Assembly: GCF_003369915.1 (NCBI RefSeq) | Contig: NC_046675.1 | Span: 20,336,001-20,400,000 of the forward strand | Reading direction: 5' to 3' | Source: Drosophila miranda | Lineage: Eukaryota; Arthropoda; Insecta; Diptera; Drosophilidae | DNA: 64,000 nt | Shown: one piece after another, positions 32,401 to 45,502 of the stretch | How the letters are laid out: every line of letters starts with the position of its first letter | How positions within the stretch are numbered: position 1 is the first letter of the stretch | Made by a program: the position numbers and the translations under genes | Notes under the pieces: model-generated | What the model saw: only the letters and a program-made list of their open reading frames with translations | Told to the model about the DNA's origin: nothing | Database searches by the model: none

Positions 32401-34240
32401 TGTACATAAGTGCGTGATCAATGAATGAAAAGATTTGCAAGAAATCTAGGAACCATAAGGAAGGGTTCTTTCCTTCAAGTGGCATCCATTTCCCCCTAAT
32501 CTATAACCAAAATTTGCGAATAGAACCTCTTTTAACCGGCTGGCACTCGTCCTAATCAGCTTTGAGAACATAATATACCATACTACACGTTTAGATAGCA
32601 AAAATATGTAGGGCAAACTGTGCTCTTTTATCATTTCTTTCAGCAATGCGAGATAATTTTAATTACTTCACTAATATAATCTCCTTATGCGGTTTTAATG
32701 GGTCTATTTAGGGATGCTCGAGAGTCGACCATCTGCGAAAATTTCCTTTCTGTTTCCGTAAATTAATTCCCATTCATTGGAACAATTAAGAACGATCAAG
32801 TTCAATTGGAAGAATCTGCGATCTATTTGGTGTTATGACATCCCACGCCGCCCTGTAAATGGTGATGATAATATTCCATTGGCGGCGCCAGGCGCCCCCA
32901 TAATGAAACATGAACAATTTCGCGGTCAATCACTTAACTTTTATTAACTGAAAGCTGAAGGAACGTAGAAGAAACTTTCCGAGGAACGAATACACCGCCT
33001 CGTCAGCTTTTCATGGGAAAACTTTCCATGCGAAAAGTGAAATTTCCTTTTGCGCATAAGTGGGTCAAATTGTGTTTTAGTCTGGCACATGGCTTATAAC
33101 CTTCCCAAAACACAGACACATCATCATACATAAACGGTGTGTTGTGTGGGTTATCTGAGAAGGTCTCTGGACTTTTGCTTACCAATTAATAAACATTATG
33201 ATTATTGTCATGCGAGTATGAGGAGGTCTTCTCGCACACGTAAACGTACGTGTGCCTCTGTCCTGGCTCTGGTATCAGTTACAGACAAAGCAAATAAACA
33301 TGGCTCAGAGCTAATGACCGATATCATCGTGAGCAAACGGTGTGACTGACCGTCCATCTGGAGAAGCGTATGTGCGTTTTGGAACACAGTTCGTCTTGAT
33401 TTTTATGGTACATTCGTAGTACGAGTATTTCTTTCTGAATTGGAAACATCTGAATGAACGGAAAGTATTTTTGAAAGCCGTAAGGTAGGGATCTGGCTGT
33501 CTTGTTTTTGAAAATCTATGCCATATCGGATGGCATAGGAAACATGTTTACTATTTGGTAGGGCTCATATAAAACCGATGCTATATCAATAGGAACATCC
33601 TTTGCTTCTTGGATCTGCCCTTTGTTAGAAGTTCAATAAGTCCTCAATTAATGGAGGAAGTGAACAATAAATTAACTAATCTTTGTACCCTTTCTGAGGA
33701 TATTATGGTTTGGGTGAGATCTTAGAACAACATCACTTAGTATAAAGATTATATCCATGTCATGCCTTGTCATATCAAAGTAAAGCTTTGCATAAATGCC
33801 ATCAGTATTCAAGGGAAGGGTTCTACCGTGCCCGTTGTTTGCTTTTATTATTTATTAAATGTTGAAACTTGTTTTAAACCGGTTGAGAGTACGAGTAATC
33901 AATAATAATCGTTTAGGAAATTGTCTTTTTTATCTCGTTGTACTCTCGTATGTTTTTTGAACGAGTATTCAGTGATAGCTGAGAACTGTATGTTCCTGTG
34001 ATGAAATCCCTTACTAATTGGGTTATAAGTTATTGCTCAAGGTCGTCGTAACTGATAAGAAACCAGTCGTAGACAAGGCCCGCTGATCATCACAATACAA
34101 TATACAATATATAGGGTATTGAAATGACCGGAATTACTTGCGGGCTGCTGATTACTTCAGCCTTATCGGAGTCATGCCGAGTCGTATAAATGAGACTGGA
34201 GTAACTTTTTTTTATGTTTAACATGAGTTTAGTTCTGTTT
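29500..34240. other. Intergenic region before the ABCC gene
   Basis: No convincing coding exon on either strand. It holds (GT)n, (CA)n and pyrimidine CTCTCT tracts at about 31290, 31645, 31725 and 32015-32070, and AT-rich stretches at 30400-30500 and 30780-30900. Mixed-composition DNA at 31380-31560 could be a 5' untranslated exon of the gene at 34305, but I cannot prove it. Open frames of 60-170 codons here are low-complexity or antisense to each other. Confidence 0.5.
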
Positions 34241-34304
34241 GTCGCCACCTACAAGCCACAGGTGGAACCGCAGACGCTGACCAAACAGAGAGCCATATGA
34301 TAAC

Positions 34305-37300
34305 ATGGACAGCAGTCCAAAGCCGGAACGTAAAAATCCGCGTCAGGGTGCAAATATCTTCTCGCAGTTGATATTTGCATGGGCGTTGCCATTGCTCTAC
34401 CGGGGATCGCGTCGCGGCCTAAACATAGACGATCTGACGGAATGCCTCGAGGAGGATCACTCCGAGCAGTTAGGCGATCGTTTGGAGGAGTAAGTACTGA
34501 CTGATGGATCATAAACTTATCTAAAACCTGTACTCTGTTTGTAGTGAATGGTACAAGGAGGTGGAACGAGCCCATCGCAAATCGAACAAGCCTCGGCTAA
34601 GGAATGCCCTATTTCGTTGCTTTTTAGGACCAACGATCGTCAATGGTCTTATTTGTTTAATCTATATAGTGATCAAGTGAGTCGGAAAACATGGATCATT
34701 TTAGGCATAAAACTATAAATACGTTCTGTTTTTTAGAACCTTGATACCCGCTGTACTGGCCCAGTTGTTGCTTCAGTTCCAGAAGCTGCCATCACCCACA
34801 CCCGTCAAGGAAATATCTCTAACAGAGACCCTAAACAGAACAGCCCGCTCTATTGGTCACTTTGTGCTGTCGCAGGCTGTGGCCGATGCCAGCGGAGCAG
34901 GCAGCAATGTCAATTCCCCCAATGCCCTGGACAAGGGCCTGGATCCCACCAAGGAATACGTGCAGCTCTCAACCGAAGAGGTGGCTCGGAATGCCAGCAT
35001 CCAGCGGAGTAGCTTCGAGGAGGCCACCGAATACATTTGGAACGATGCCTACAGCCTGGGCTGTGTCCTCGTGGGCTCCACTCTGTTTGGCTGCTTCCTG
35101 CTGCATCACGTGGATCTGCGTCAGCGTTTGATGGGCGCTCGGATGCGCATTGCCTGCTGTTCGCTGATCTACCGCAAAACCCTGAGGTTGTCGATGAAGA
35201 CGGCGGGCCAGACCCCGGCTGGATATCTGATTAACCTGCTCTCGAACGATGTAAATCGTTTGGACTATGGCTTCATATTTGTCCACTGGATCTGGATCAT
35301 GCCCTTGCAGGCGGTGCTCACGTGCTACCTGATTTGGCTGCGCATTGGCATCCCGGCGCTGGTGGGGGTGATCGGGCTGCTGCTGAAGACCATACCCGTG
35401 CAGACGGCGCTCAGTAAGCTGACGTCCGTGTTGCGGATGCGGATCGCCGAGCGCACTGACGCTCGCGTGGGCATCATGAACGAGCTGGTGCAGGGCATAC
35501 AGGTGATCAAGATGTATGCCTGGGAGCGGCCCTTTCAGGCGGTCGTGGCCGAGGCCCGACGCAGCGAGATCCAACAGATCCGCTATGCATCCTACCTGCG
35601 TGGCTTCTACCTCAGCACCATGGTGTTCACGGAGCGTTCCACGCTGTACATCACCCTGGCGGCGGCCGCTCTCATGGGCCAGCCCATCACCGCGGACTTT
35701 GTGTTCTCGGCGGCCAGCTACTACAACATCCTGCAGCTGGTGGCCGCCATCTGGTATCCCCTGGCCATTAGTTTTGGAGCCGAGGCCTTGGTCTCCCTGC
35801 GGCGCATACAGGACTACCTGCAGCTGGAGGGGCGCGACGAGAAGACCCACGGACTGACGCACAAGCAGAACCAGGATGGTGGCGACTCGCGTGCCGTCAT
35901 CCTCAAGGACATCAATGCCAGCTGGGACATCGAGAAGCCGGTGGCCCAGCGCACCCTCCAGAGCATCAACCTGCAGATCGAGAAGGGTCAACTGTGCGCC
36001 GTAATTGGAACCGTCGGAGCCGGCAAGAGCTCTCTGCTCCAGCTCCTGCTCGGAGAGCTCCCGATCATCGATGGCGGGGTCGTGATTCAAGGCGATCTGT
36101 CGTATGCCGCCCAGGAGCCCTGGCTCTTCACGGGCACCGTGCGCAAAAACATTCTGTTTGGAGAGCAGTACGATCGGAAGCGCTACCAGGAGGTCACCCG
36201 ATGCTGTGCCCTCAGCACCGACTTCCAGCAGCTGAGCAACGGCGACAAGACGGTGGTGGGCGAGCGCGGTGCCTCGCTCTCTGGCGGTCAAAGGGCGCGC
36301 ATTAGTTTGGCCCGGGCTGTCTACAAGCCCGCCTCCATTTACCTGTTGGACGATCCACTGAGTGCCGTAGATGCCCATGTGGGGCGGCATCTGTTCGACG
36401 AGGTGATTGGACCCAGGGGCCGTCTGGCCCAGCTGAAGGCCACCCGCGTTTTGGTCACACATCAAGTGCACTTTCTGTCCGAGGCCGATGTGATTGTGAT
36501 TGTGGATCAGGGACGTATCCTAAGGAAGGGCACATATCAGGAGCTAATCAACAGCGAACTCGACTTTGCCAAGCTCCTGGAGCGGCCCAAAGAGGAGGAG
36601 ACGGAGAACAGCAACAGACTGAATACATCATCGCCTACCATCAGTGGCCATGACCTGGAGGATGACGATGATGACATACCCTACATTGATGGCGTACGCG
36701 ATGGCTATCAGCCGCTGAGGAAACAGAGCAACTCCACCCACGGCAGCAAATCGGTAAGAATAGAGTGGAGTCTCCTCAATCTATATCTATCTATCTATCT
36801 ATATGTATTCCACAGTTGAACAGCAGCGATCAAACCGAAATGGATCCGGATGATGATGATTTGGCGGAGGCCCAGGCCTCGGGTGGTATCTCCCCGAAAG
36901 TCTGGTACGAGTACTTCCATGCGGGCAGCACTTGCCTGGGCTTCAGCTTCATGGTGTTCGTCATGCTGATGTCCCAGGTGGTGTGCAGCAGCTCCGACTT
37001 CTTTTCGAACATCTGGACGCAGCAGGAGCACCAGCGATCGCTGGGGGAACCCACCAGCTTCACCACCTTCGAGTGCATGTACATCTATGGCGGGCTGATC
37101 ATCGCTGTGGTTATTATGACCACTTTCCGTGGCTTTCTGTTCTTCAAGACGTGCATGCACGCCTCCAAGGTGCTGCACGATCGCATGTTTGGCTGCATTT
37201 TGCATGCCACAATGCGGTTCTTTGACACGAATCCCTCGGGCAGGATACTGAATCGTTTCTCCAAGGATATGGGGGCCATTGATGAGCTGCTGCCTCGGGC

Positions 37301-38842
37301 CATGATGGACTTTATACAGATTGCTCTCGTGATGTTTGGTATCCTGATTGTGATCTCTGTGGTGAATCCAGTGCTGATGGCTGCCATGCTTGTGGTGGCC
37401 GTCATCGATATGCTCATCCTGAAGCTGTATCTGCGACCATCGCAGGATCTGAAGCGGCTTGAGGGCATCTGCCGCAGTCCTGTGTTCTCGCATCTGAGCT
37501 CTTCGCTCTCGGGACTGGCCATCATACGCTCCCGACAGCTGCAGGATGTTGTGGCCAAGGAGTTCGATCTGCTGCAGGATGTCCACAGCAGCGTCTGGCA
37601 GCTGACGATGGCTGCGAATACGGCGCTGGGTCTTTGGCTGGACTGCGTCAGTTGTGTCTTCCTTTCGGTGGTCACATTCAGCTTCATCATCAGCAACGAA
37701 TGTGAGTGGAGGACGGGTCCTTCTGTTGGCAGTTTCTACTAATTTGTGAACTCCTTTACAGCCACGTACAGCGGCAATGTGGGCCTGGCCATTTCCCAGG
37801 CCATGATACTCACGGGCATGGTGCAGTATGGCGTCCGCCAGGTGGCCGAGTCCCTGCAGCAGATGACCAGCGTGGAGCGCGTGCTGCAGTACACCGAACT
37901 CGAGCAGGAGCCGGCGGTCAGTGAGAAGGAGCCACCGGCCCAGTGGCCCACCCATGGCCAGGTGGAGCTGCGCGACATGAGCTGTCGCTACGATCCCAAT
38001 GGATCGCCGGTGCTCAAGAATCTCAGCCTCACCATCGAAGCGGGCTGGAAGGTCGGCATAGTGGGCCGGACAGGTGCTGGCAAATCGTCGCTGATTGGAG
38101 CCCTCTTCCGATTGGCGCACATCGAGGGCGGCATCTATATCGATGGCATTGAGACGGGCACCATTTCGCTGGAGATCCTGCGCACTCGCATCTCGATTAT
38201 ACCCCAAGATCCGGTGCTTTTCTCGGCCACCATTCGCTACAATCTGGATCCGTTTGAGCGGTACACGGACGCCGAGCTCTGGCACGCCCTGGAGGACGTG
38301 GAGTTGCGCGGCGCCATTCCCGGACTGGACTACATGGTCACGGAAAGGGGCAGCAACTTTAGCGTTGGCCAGCGACAGCTTCTGTGCCTGGCACGGGCCA
38401 TACTACGGAATAACAAGGTCCTGGTGCTGGACGAGGCCACGGCCAATGTGGATCCACAGTGAGTTCTTCAATCTGCCATCTGTTCTGCTTCAATCTGAAC
38501 CTATTTTCTCTTGCCAGAACCGATGGCCTGATACAGCGCACCATTCGCGTCAAGTTCCAGCAATGCACCGTCCTCACGGTTGCCCATCGGTTGCACACTG
38601 TCATGGATTCGGATCGCATTATCGTCATGGACGCTGGCACAGCGGTGGAGTTTGATGTCCCGCATCTGCTGCTCAAAAAGTCCCGGGGCCACCTCCGACA
38701 GATGGTCGAGGCCACGGGCAGTGAGTCGGACGGTCTCAAGAAGGTGGCCAGCGATACCTTCAAGCGTATGCAAAGGCAACGGGAGGACCAAAGAGCCGCG
38801 GCGCAACAGTCGTCGGAAGACGATCAGCGGCAGGAGGAGTGA
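34305..38842 (+). CDS. ABC transporter subfamily C (MRP4-like full transporter), six exons
   Basis: Exons are 34305-34489, 34545-34676, 34737-36753, 36816-37701, 37762-38458 and 38518-38842. All junctions are GT/AG, phases agree, and the sum is 1413 codons plus TGA. The protein is a full ABCC pump of the short type, without the extra N-terminal TMD0. The order is TMD1, NBD1 (Walker [10 protein letters not shown] near residue 530, signature LSGGQRAR near 620, Walker [17 protein letters not shown]), an acidic linker, TMD2 (with [17 protein letters not shown]) and NBD2 (Walker [11 protein letters not shown] near 1175, degenerate signature FSVGQRQL, Walker [13 protein letters not shown]). It exports organic anions or conjugates across the plasma membrane; the substrate is unknown. 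D. melanogaster has several close MRP4-like genes (for example CG4562), and I cannot tell which is the orthologue. An ATTGAATAAATAATGG-like poly(A) signal lies at about 39307. Confidence 0.93.
36776..36803 (+). repeat. (TCTA)n microsatellite in an ABCC intron
   Basis: About six CTAT/TCTA units lie in the 62-bp intron between exons 3 and 4, just before the branch/acceptor region. Length changes there could affect splicing. Confidence 0.8.
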
Positions 38843-39666
38843 GTGGGAATGGGGCAATGGAAACTCCGGGATTCGCATTTACCCCACAGCCGGTGCTGTG
38901 TAGCCCAACGGAAACCGTACCAAAATGATTTTCTTTTTGCATAGATACATATTTGTATGTAATATTCATGTTTCCATGTTCTTAGCCTTTAGTTTAAGAC
39001 TCGATAACAGTCTAGATTGTGTGCTGCCTTATATGTATTGTACTTAGATATTATGTTATCTCTCCAAAAAAAGGGGGGAAAAAGACCAGGGAAAGCCAGT
39101 GAAATGTTCACAAAATATACAACATGACATACTTAAATTATCTTCCGAACAGGCGGAAGCACTTTTCACTTAATCACTCATTTAGCTTAGTTTTTCCAAA
39201 TGTACTTATAAATATAGTTGATATACATTGTATATTCCTCCGACTTGATTCAACTGTGAAATGTGAACAATTGTACTTGAAAATTGTAGTTAGACGCGTG
39301 TTTTTTGAATAAATAATGGCCGTTTCTTAAAATATAAATAACCAGCTGCCCCGTCTGGATCCATGGCGATGAGCAAGCCGTTCAATGGTTCTGGTGTTGT
39401 CTCAATTTCAGGTATTTGACTTAAGTTTGAAGTTGAGCGAACGATAATGGGGACATTCTTTGTCTATAGAAGCAATCAGCACTTTCGGATGAGCGTAACA
39501 ATCAATTTTTGGCTCGTACGTTGTCAGCCACATTCTCTGTGAGTTTTTGTATAAATAATTGCCTTTTATTAAAATATAAATAATTGTCATAAAAAATTTG
39601 TTGCTAAAAATTAAAATCCCTTGAGGTATAATCGATTAAAATCCCTTGAGCTAGTCCATAAAATAA
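38843..39666. other. Convergent intergenic gap between ABCC and ana1
   Basis: Holds the ABCC 3'UTR and probably the ana1 3' end. AATAAATAATGGCC near 39307 and AATAATTGCCTTTTATTAAA near 39552 are partial repeats of each other, both followed by AAAATATAAATAA, and could act as poly(A) signals for the two strands. No gene seen. Confidence 0.5.
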
Positions 39667-42600
39667 TCACTTTCGTGGTGATCTGATTTTGGCGGGTGAT
39701 TTTCGTCTCGGTGATCTTGATTTTGATTTCCGCTTCGGTTCCGATTTTGGCGGCGACTTCAGTGTAAGAGCTGTGGGAGTGGTCGCCCTGCCGCTCGTAT
39801 GCCTGCTCTGCTGATGATGGGACGCAAAGGGCACTGGCGGTATGTCATCCGGGTAATTGATTAGAGAAATGCGACTCTCGCCCGAGAACAATAGTGAGTT
39901 TGTGGGGGAGGGACCGAAAACAGGCGTTTCCAGGGGTGTCGTCCGGCCAGACCTTTCCTGGGCCGTCTGGAATGAGCCCCTAGGGGTCGAGGTCTTTTGG
40001 CGGTCATTGGTGGCTCCTGTACCATGGGCTAGGCTTTGCGGTGAAGTGGATCGGGAAAGCGAATCGACGATGGAGTGAAGGAAATGGCTCTTTAGGGAAT
40101 CATCGGAGCTGTCTGCAGTTCCCACATGATGTTTGAGTAGCTCACGCGTGAGAAACTCGCGCAAGTTCAGCGAGCGGCCAATTTGGCTGGCATTCTGGCC
40201 GGATTGATCGGATGACATGTGTTTGGACTTACTTTCCGCGGATCGACCGTAGCCGGCATTTAATCGCGTTGTCTGACGTTCTGGCGAACTGTTGCTGGTG
40301 CTGCTGGCATCCTCCTGGCGTTGCCGCTGACGCATTGTGGAGGGCCACTTGACGCCAATGCGCTGCAGTTCTCGATCTAGATCTCTGGACAAACTGCTGC
40401 CAGAGAGGTGCTGAATGCCGCTCTCATTGGGCGGTTCAGTCGAGTCGGGTGGAACGCTCTCCCTGCGGGTACTGCAGGCCACTTCCTGTGTGGTGATGAC
40501 TTCTGTGGCGCCATCAGAGGTTCTAATGATGCGCCGTTGACGCAGCTCCTTTTCCACATTAAAGGAATCCGATGAATCATTATCCAGGCTCGACGAATCA
40601 ATCATCTGCCTTTGATCGGGCGGTACCTTGTCGAGCAACTTCTGCATGTAGACCCGACGGTCGGGAAAATCCTCGACGGGCAAAGTGTGCAGCCGCAATT
40701 GCCGCATCAGCTCTCCCGCTGTCAGAGTGCCTTGTTCCGACTCCTCCACATGCAGCCGCGTGTTATTCAGACTGTGGAGATATGCATTTAGGCTGGGAAA
40801 CTCCCGATAGTCGAGGCCTCCACATCGCTGATGGATGGCCTGGACGAGCTCGTTAAACTCCAGCTTCAGCCGCAGGCTTTGATCGGCATCCAATTGAGAC
40901 AGATCCAATTTCATATCTCGGGCATACTCATCAAAGTTGGGAAACGGCTTTGGCACTGGCGTGGCAGCCACAATATGCGACTGGCCGGGCGTCTCCACCT
41001 CTGCTATGGTGGACAGCTCGTGGGCTAGATCATCCGCATCCAGTTGGGGGCTATAGCGGCGTATGGTGGCTGGAGGTGCCTTTCCCCGTCGCTGCGCGGT
41101 GTTCTGTGTGGATGTGGGGAGTTCTGCATCGGCATTGACCTGACCCAGAGCAGTAATGGGACGCGATTCGGAGATTCCACTGTCCCTGCTGGCCGCCGTT
41201 GGCTTGTGTTTCATTAACGGCAGAGCCTCCGATGTGGAGGGAGTCGTATTGTCGCTGCGATCCGAGAGCGTTCTGGATCTGTGCTGCTTCTCCTTCTCCG
41301 GCTGCGTCTGACCGGGCGGCAGTTCCAAGTATTCCGTGGATTGGCGCTCGCCATCACTGGCCGAGGTGAGGGTCACCTCCACCAGACGCTGCTTCTCCTC
41401 GCGCACTTTGGAGATCAGCTCCGTCAGCTCCGCGATGCGATGCGTGTAGTTCTGGGTGAGCCTTGCATAGCGCTCAATTTGTAGATCGGCAGGCTCCTGG
41501 TTACGGGGATTCTTATTGGATTTCTCGACTGCAGATCGGGACGTCCTCTTCGTCGGAGTAGCTATGGTAACAGACTTTCTGGCAGGACTTGACTGGCGGC
41601 TGGAGGGACGAGGCTGCTCCTCCTCAAGCTTGTGCTCTGTGCGCTTTTTTCCCGTATCCTTTGACTGGCGAGCTTTATCGGGGACCTGCTTTTTTGAAAA
41701 ACGCTTGTTCCAGATCTGATCAAAGGCTTGCATGCTGGTCTCTTTATCCTTCTCCTGCTGATGCAGCTGACTGCGCAGAGTGTCCTCCAGCTCGTTGACG
41801 AAACTCCGGTTGTCCTCAATGAAGGCGTGAACCCGGTCCACGCGCATTTTGTCAGCCGCAGTCTCAACTGCATGCTCCACGCGAAGGCTATCGGCCACAA
41901 TCTCCTCTGGCGCAATGTTCCTGGATGAATTGATGATCGATGGATCGGGCGTGGGCACATCCGAACTGCTGACACTCAGTTCTTGTATGGAGCGTCGGGT
42001 CATGCCCAACAGACGCTGTATATAGTGGGCAATCACGGGATCCACTTGAGTAGGCAGCGCCTCAGATGCAGACGCTGGGGCATTAGGGTTCTTATAGGTA
42101 ATCGGGGGCAGACTCCGGTAGGCTGTGGAATTCGAGTCTATGGAGTTTTGACCCTGATCCTTGCCGTCCGATGTTGGCGCAATCGTGGGAGTGCTCTCTC
42201 TGGTGACACCCGATGTGGATTCCTTGGTAGCTTCAATTTCAGTAGATCTGGCTTTTGGCTTCGACTTGTGCTTGGGCATACACTGCTTGACAGTGCCATC
42301 GCTGTTGACCTTGATGATGATCACGGGATTTTCCCTATCTTTCGCCTCGACATCGATGATCTTCTCCTTTTGTGCTTTGTAGAACTTCCGCAGACGCTGC
42401 TCGAGTAGGGCTTCCTTTTGCTCCAGTTCCGTTTCCCGCTCGTTTAGGGTACGCGCCTTCTCTGCCAGTATATCTTCCCGCTCCTGACGTAAGGCGTCCA
42501 GTACCTCCTTGTCCTTGTCTGCATGGGAGGAGGATCGCTGGCCCGCTTTCAATTCCTCCATCAGTTGTATGCGTATCTTTTCCACACGATCCAGCAAATT

Positions 42601-45338
42601 CTTCAATCTCATGGACTTTGGGGTGTTGGACTCCTCTGCCCTGAGATCTGAACGAAGCTTCTTGCTCTGATCATCCACATAGTCGAGCAGCATGGAGCAG
42701 CAGCTCTCTGAGCTCCCCTTAAAGTCCGTTGATCTATAGGTATGTTCTCCCACATTAATGGCACTCGGGGCGGCGGTGACCTTGCCCTTTCCAGATGTGG
42801 CAGATCTTGCATTGGAACCAACTTCGGGGCATGTAACGATGGCCGGTCGCAGCAACATCTCCTCCATGGCCTCATTCATTTTTTGCTCCCGACGTACAGC
42901 CAGATCCGCAAACCGATGACTGGGTATAAAGTTTGCCTAAAAACAAATCAATTAGGTACATGAAAAACGTGAAAACTCATAGACTCACATCGCTGGGCAG
43001 TAGATTCGGTTGATTTTGGACCAGAGCATCTAGTTTTTCTGTCAATTCGGCACAGTCCCGACGCACCTGCTCGCGTTCCAGGGCCCTTTTACCGCGCTTG
43101 TCGCATTTTTTCCTGTTTGCAGATAGATTTATATTTGTTTTGGTACATTTTAGAGGTGAACTCTTACCTGAGCTGGTCCAGCTCTTGCTCTCGCAATTCT
43201 CTCAGGTGATTCTCATCAAGCGCCTGATCCATGGCAGTCGGCAGTCTGGGATCTTTGCCATTTAATTGCACTGACTTGGCGGGTGCCTCATAGGTTCGAT
43301 GGTACCTATTGTTATGATCATAGAAATGAACGTAACTGGCTGGATTTGTTGGTTGGCCGCTTTGCCGCAGGATAAATTGAGCGGTGGAGACACTGGAATG
43401 CGTTGTTGATGATATTTGAGGGGGGTCCGTGGGAGGGATATCCGGTGAAGGAGGTCTTGCCATTGCTTGCACCTGCTGTGCGTACATGGGATGTGTCTGA
43501 GGTGGACGTGGTTGAAAGGGCATCGCAAATTGCTGCATAGGCGGCATCGACTGTTGTGGATATTGTGGCTGAGCCTGTGGATACTGAGCGTAAGTTTGGA
43601 ATGGTTGTTGCTGCTGCTGCTGCAGAGGAGGGGGATATAGAGGTGCTTGCTGCATAGGATTCCGTTGCTGCATTTGTGGATTTTGCAGCATTTGTGGATT
43701 TGGCAGCATTTGTGGATTTTGCAGCATTTGTGGATATTGCTGCACTATAGGGACCTGCTGCATTTGCGGCTGTTGCTGCATCATTTGTGGATTTTGAGCC
43801 TGTTGCTGCATCATTTGTGGTTGTTGAGGCATTTGCTGCACTAGAGGGGGCTGCTGCATTTGTGCATTTTGCTGCATTGAAGGGGCTGCTCCCTGTGCTG
43901 TAGCTTGTTGTGTGGGTTGTGCTGGTTGAGTGGTTATTTTTTTTGGCAACGTTTTTCGTTTAATTCCCGCATCGATCACCTTGGCAGGAGGTGGATCTGT
44001 TCTCAGGGCAGTGCTTCGCCCCATTGGCTGCTGTGGGCTCGTCCCTGATTTTGAGGCTCTGTTGGCCTTTTGTGTAGTTGTCGCCCGCTTGGGGGCTGGT
44101 AGTTTTTTGGCAGAAGCAGCTGCTGGCGCCTTTGCTGCCGGCATTGCCTTTTTGGGCGATCGGGGCAGTGACTTTGTGGGGCTCGGGGGTGGTGCGTGCG
44201 CTTGCTTTGGTTCCGCTGGCGCTGGGGCTTGGGCTGCCACTGGGGCTTGGGCTGCCACTGGGGCTTGGGCTGGTGCTTGGTCTGGTGCTGGTGCTTGCAA
44301 TGGCCGAACTATTGTCTCGGTGCGTTTAACTATATCTGTGATTTGCGTAAACCGTTGTCGGCGTGGATTATCCTTTCGATCTGGACTGGTGGCAGGACTG
44401 GTACGCACAACATGGCTGAATTTGCGGTTGGTTTGAATGTATTTGTCGTTGATGTCCAGGCCAGTGCAAGTGTTGACCACATGGCAGTCTGCCTCGTCTA
44501 TGTTCACATCCAGAATCACTGTAGGGTTCTTCTTTAGTTTGTTTGCCGCACCAGTAATGGGTGACGACGGGCGCGTATTGTTCTCCCCATCCTCGCCGTC
44601 CAAATGCAAGATGGAGGAATCGCTGCTCTCGTAATCGTCACAATCATCATCGGAGGTCAGGCAGAAGCATTTGGGATTGTCGTGGCAGCAGGCTCGCTCC
44701 GGCGAGCTTGGGAAATTGTGGACCACGCCGCCAGTCGCACGGTTCTCCTTGTCGTCGGGCTGCTCCTGGGGCAAAGGAGTTTGTGTGCTAGTTGTGGCGC
44801 GTCCTTGCGCATTGAGAGGATTCATACCACCGGCTGACCGCAGCTTCACTCGAGTATTTTCAGCGTTTCTTTTCATTGCCCGAAGCCTGCATTTTTTTAT
44901 TTTGTCGATTTTCTCCTGCTTCCGCTTTGCGGTCTCCTCATTCTCCGCTTGTGCTGCCCGATGGGCGTAACCCACTTGAAATATGGCTGACCGGTAGTCT
45001 TGGTGCTTTTTGACCAAAACATTCTCACGCCACACTTTCAGCTCGTCCTGCTTGGTCTGCTGCAATCGGTTTATTTGGCGCTTCTTTTCCGCAGCAACAT
45101 CCTCGCGTATTTTTCGGGCCAAGCTGTTCGACTTCTCGCGCACCTTAAAAGACAACGTAAATGTTACAAGACCTTCGGAATTAATGCGTCGTAGACTCGC
45201 ATAGCGTACCTGCTGTAAACGAGTTATGCGACGCTCGTTTTCAAGATCTTTTTTGACACGAACTGGATCGTCGAGTACGCTGACGGGTCTCTTGCAGCTG
45301 CTGCCAAAGTGTCCTTTCACAGGTATATGCAAAGCCAT
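39667..45338 (-). CDS. ana1: Ana1 (CEP295 orthologue), centriole-to-centrosome conversion protein
   Basis: Exons (minus) are 45210-45338, 43168-45143, 42989-43112 and 39667-42936, giving 1832 residues. This is slightly longer than the D. melanogaster protein as I recall it. Ana1 is a centriole scaffold that links Cep135 to Asterless and lets daughter centrioles become microtubule-organising. The N-terminus carries the CEP295 signature: ENERRITRLQQ, then VREKSNSLARKIREDVAAEK and RAAQAENEETAKRKQEK coiled coil. A long disordered middle follows, with alanine/proline repeats (residues about 324-353) and a Q/M/P-rich repeat (about 464-560). Further coiled coils appear in exon 4 (RQEREDILAEKARTLNERET; LTQNYTHRIAELTELISKVR), and the tail is basic, rich in KSRSPRRKSP. 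The first intron is 66 bp, a multiple of three with no stop. Divergent from the ISCA2 gene. Confidence 0.85.
43640..43880 (-). repeat. Q/M/P-rich minisatellite inside ana1
   Basis: Units such as PNPQMLQNPQMLPNPQM and MMQQQPQMQQ are repeated. At DNA level the 15-18 bp motif GGATTTTGCAGCATTTGT-like recurs many times on +. A second array of 18-bp units (GCTGCCACTGGGGCTTGG) lies at about 44230-44285 and encodes QAPVAAQAPVAAQAPAP. Confidence 0.85.
45210..45338 (-). CDS. ana1: ana1 first exon
   Basis: 43 codons from ATG at 45338 (MALHIPVKGHFGSS...) to TRLQQ, followed by donor GTACGC. The start is supported by the CEP295-type conservation beginning soon after and by the divergent promoter upstream. 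Confidence 0.8.
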
Positions 45339-45502
45339 CAGCTGTTAATATTTTCCTAACACTATACACATACACACGGTCAAACGAAAAAACGAACGAA
45401 TATAAAAGAACACGAATTTAAGAAATATCAAACAGCCAACGTCTTCAAAATCCTAAGCAAGCGCAAGCACAGGGATGCTTAGATCAGTTTGACAGACCCT
45501 CA

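Noticed and set aside
34969..36471. 500-codon open frame on minus opposite the ABCC gene
   Set aside because: It mirrors the third-codon G/C bias of the sense exon, crosses no splice logic and encodes no recognisable domain.
36795..38285. 496-codon antisense frame opposite ABCC exons 4 and 5
   Set aside because: It reads through both strands' intron sequence and is a shadow of the sense coding bias.
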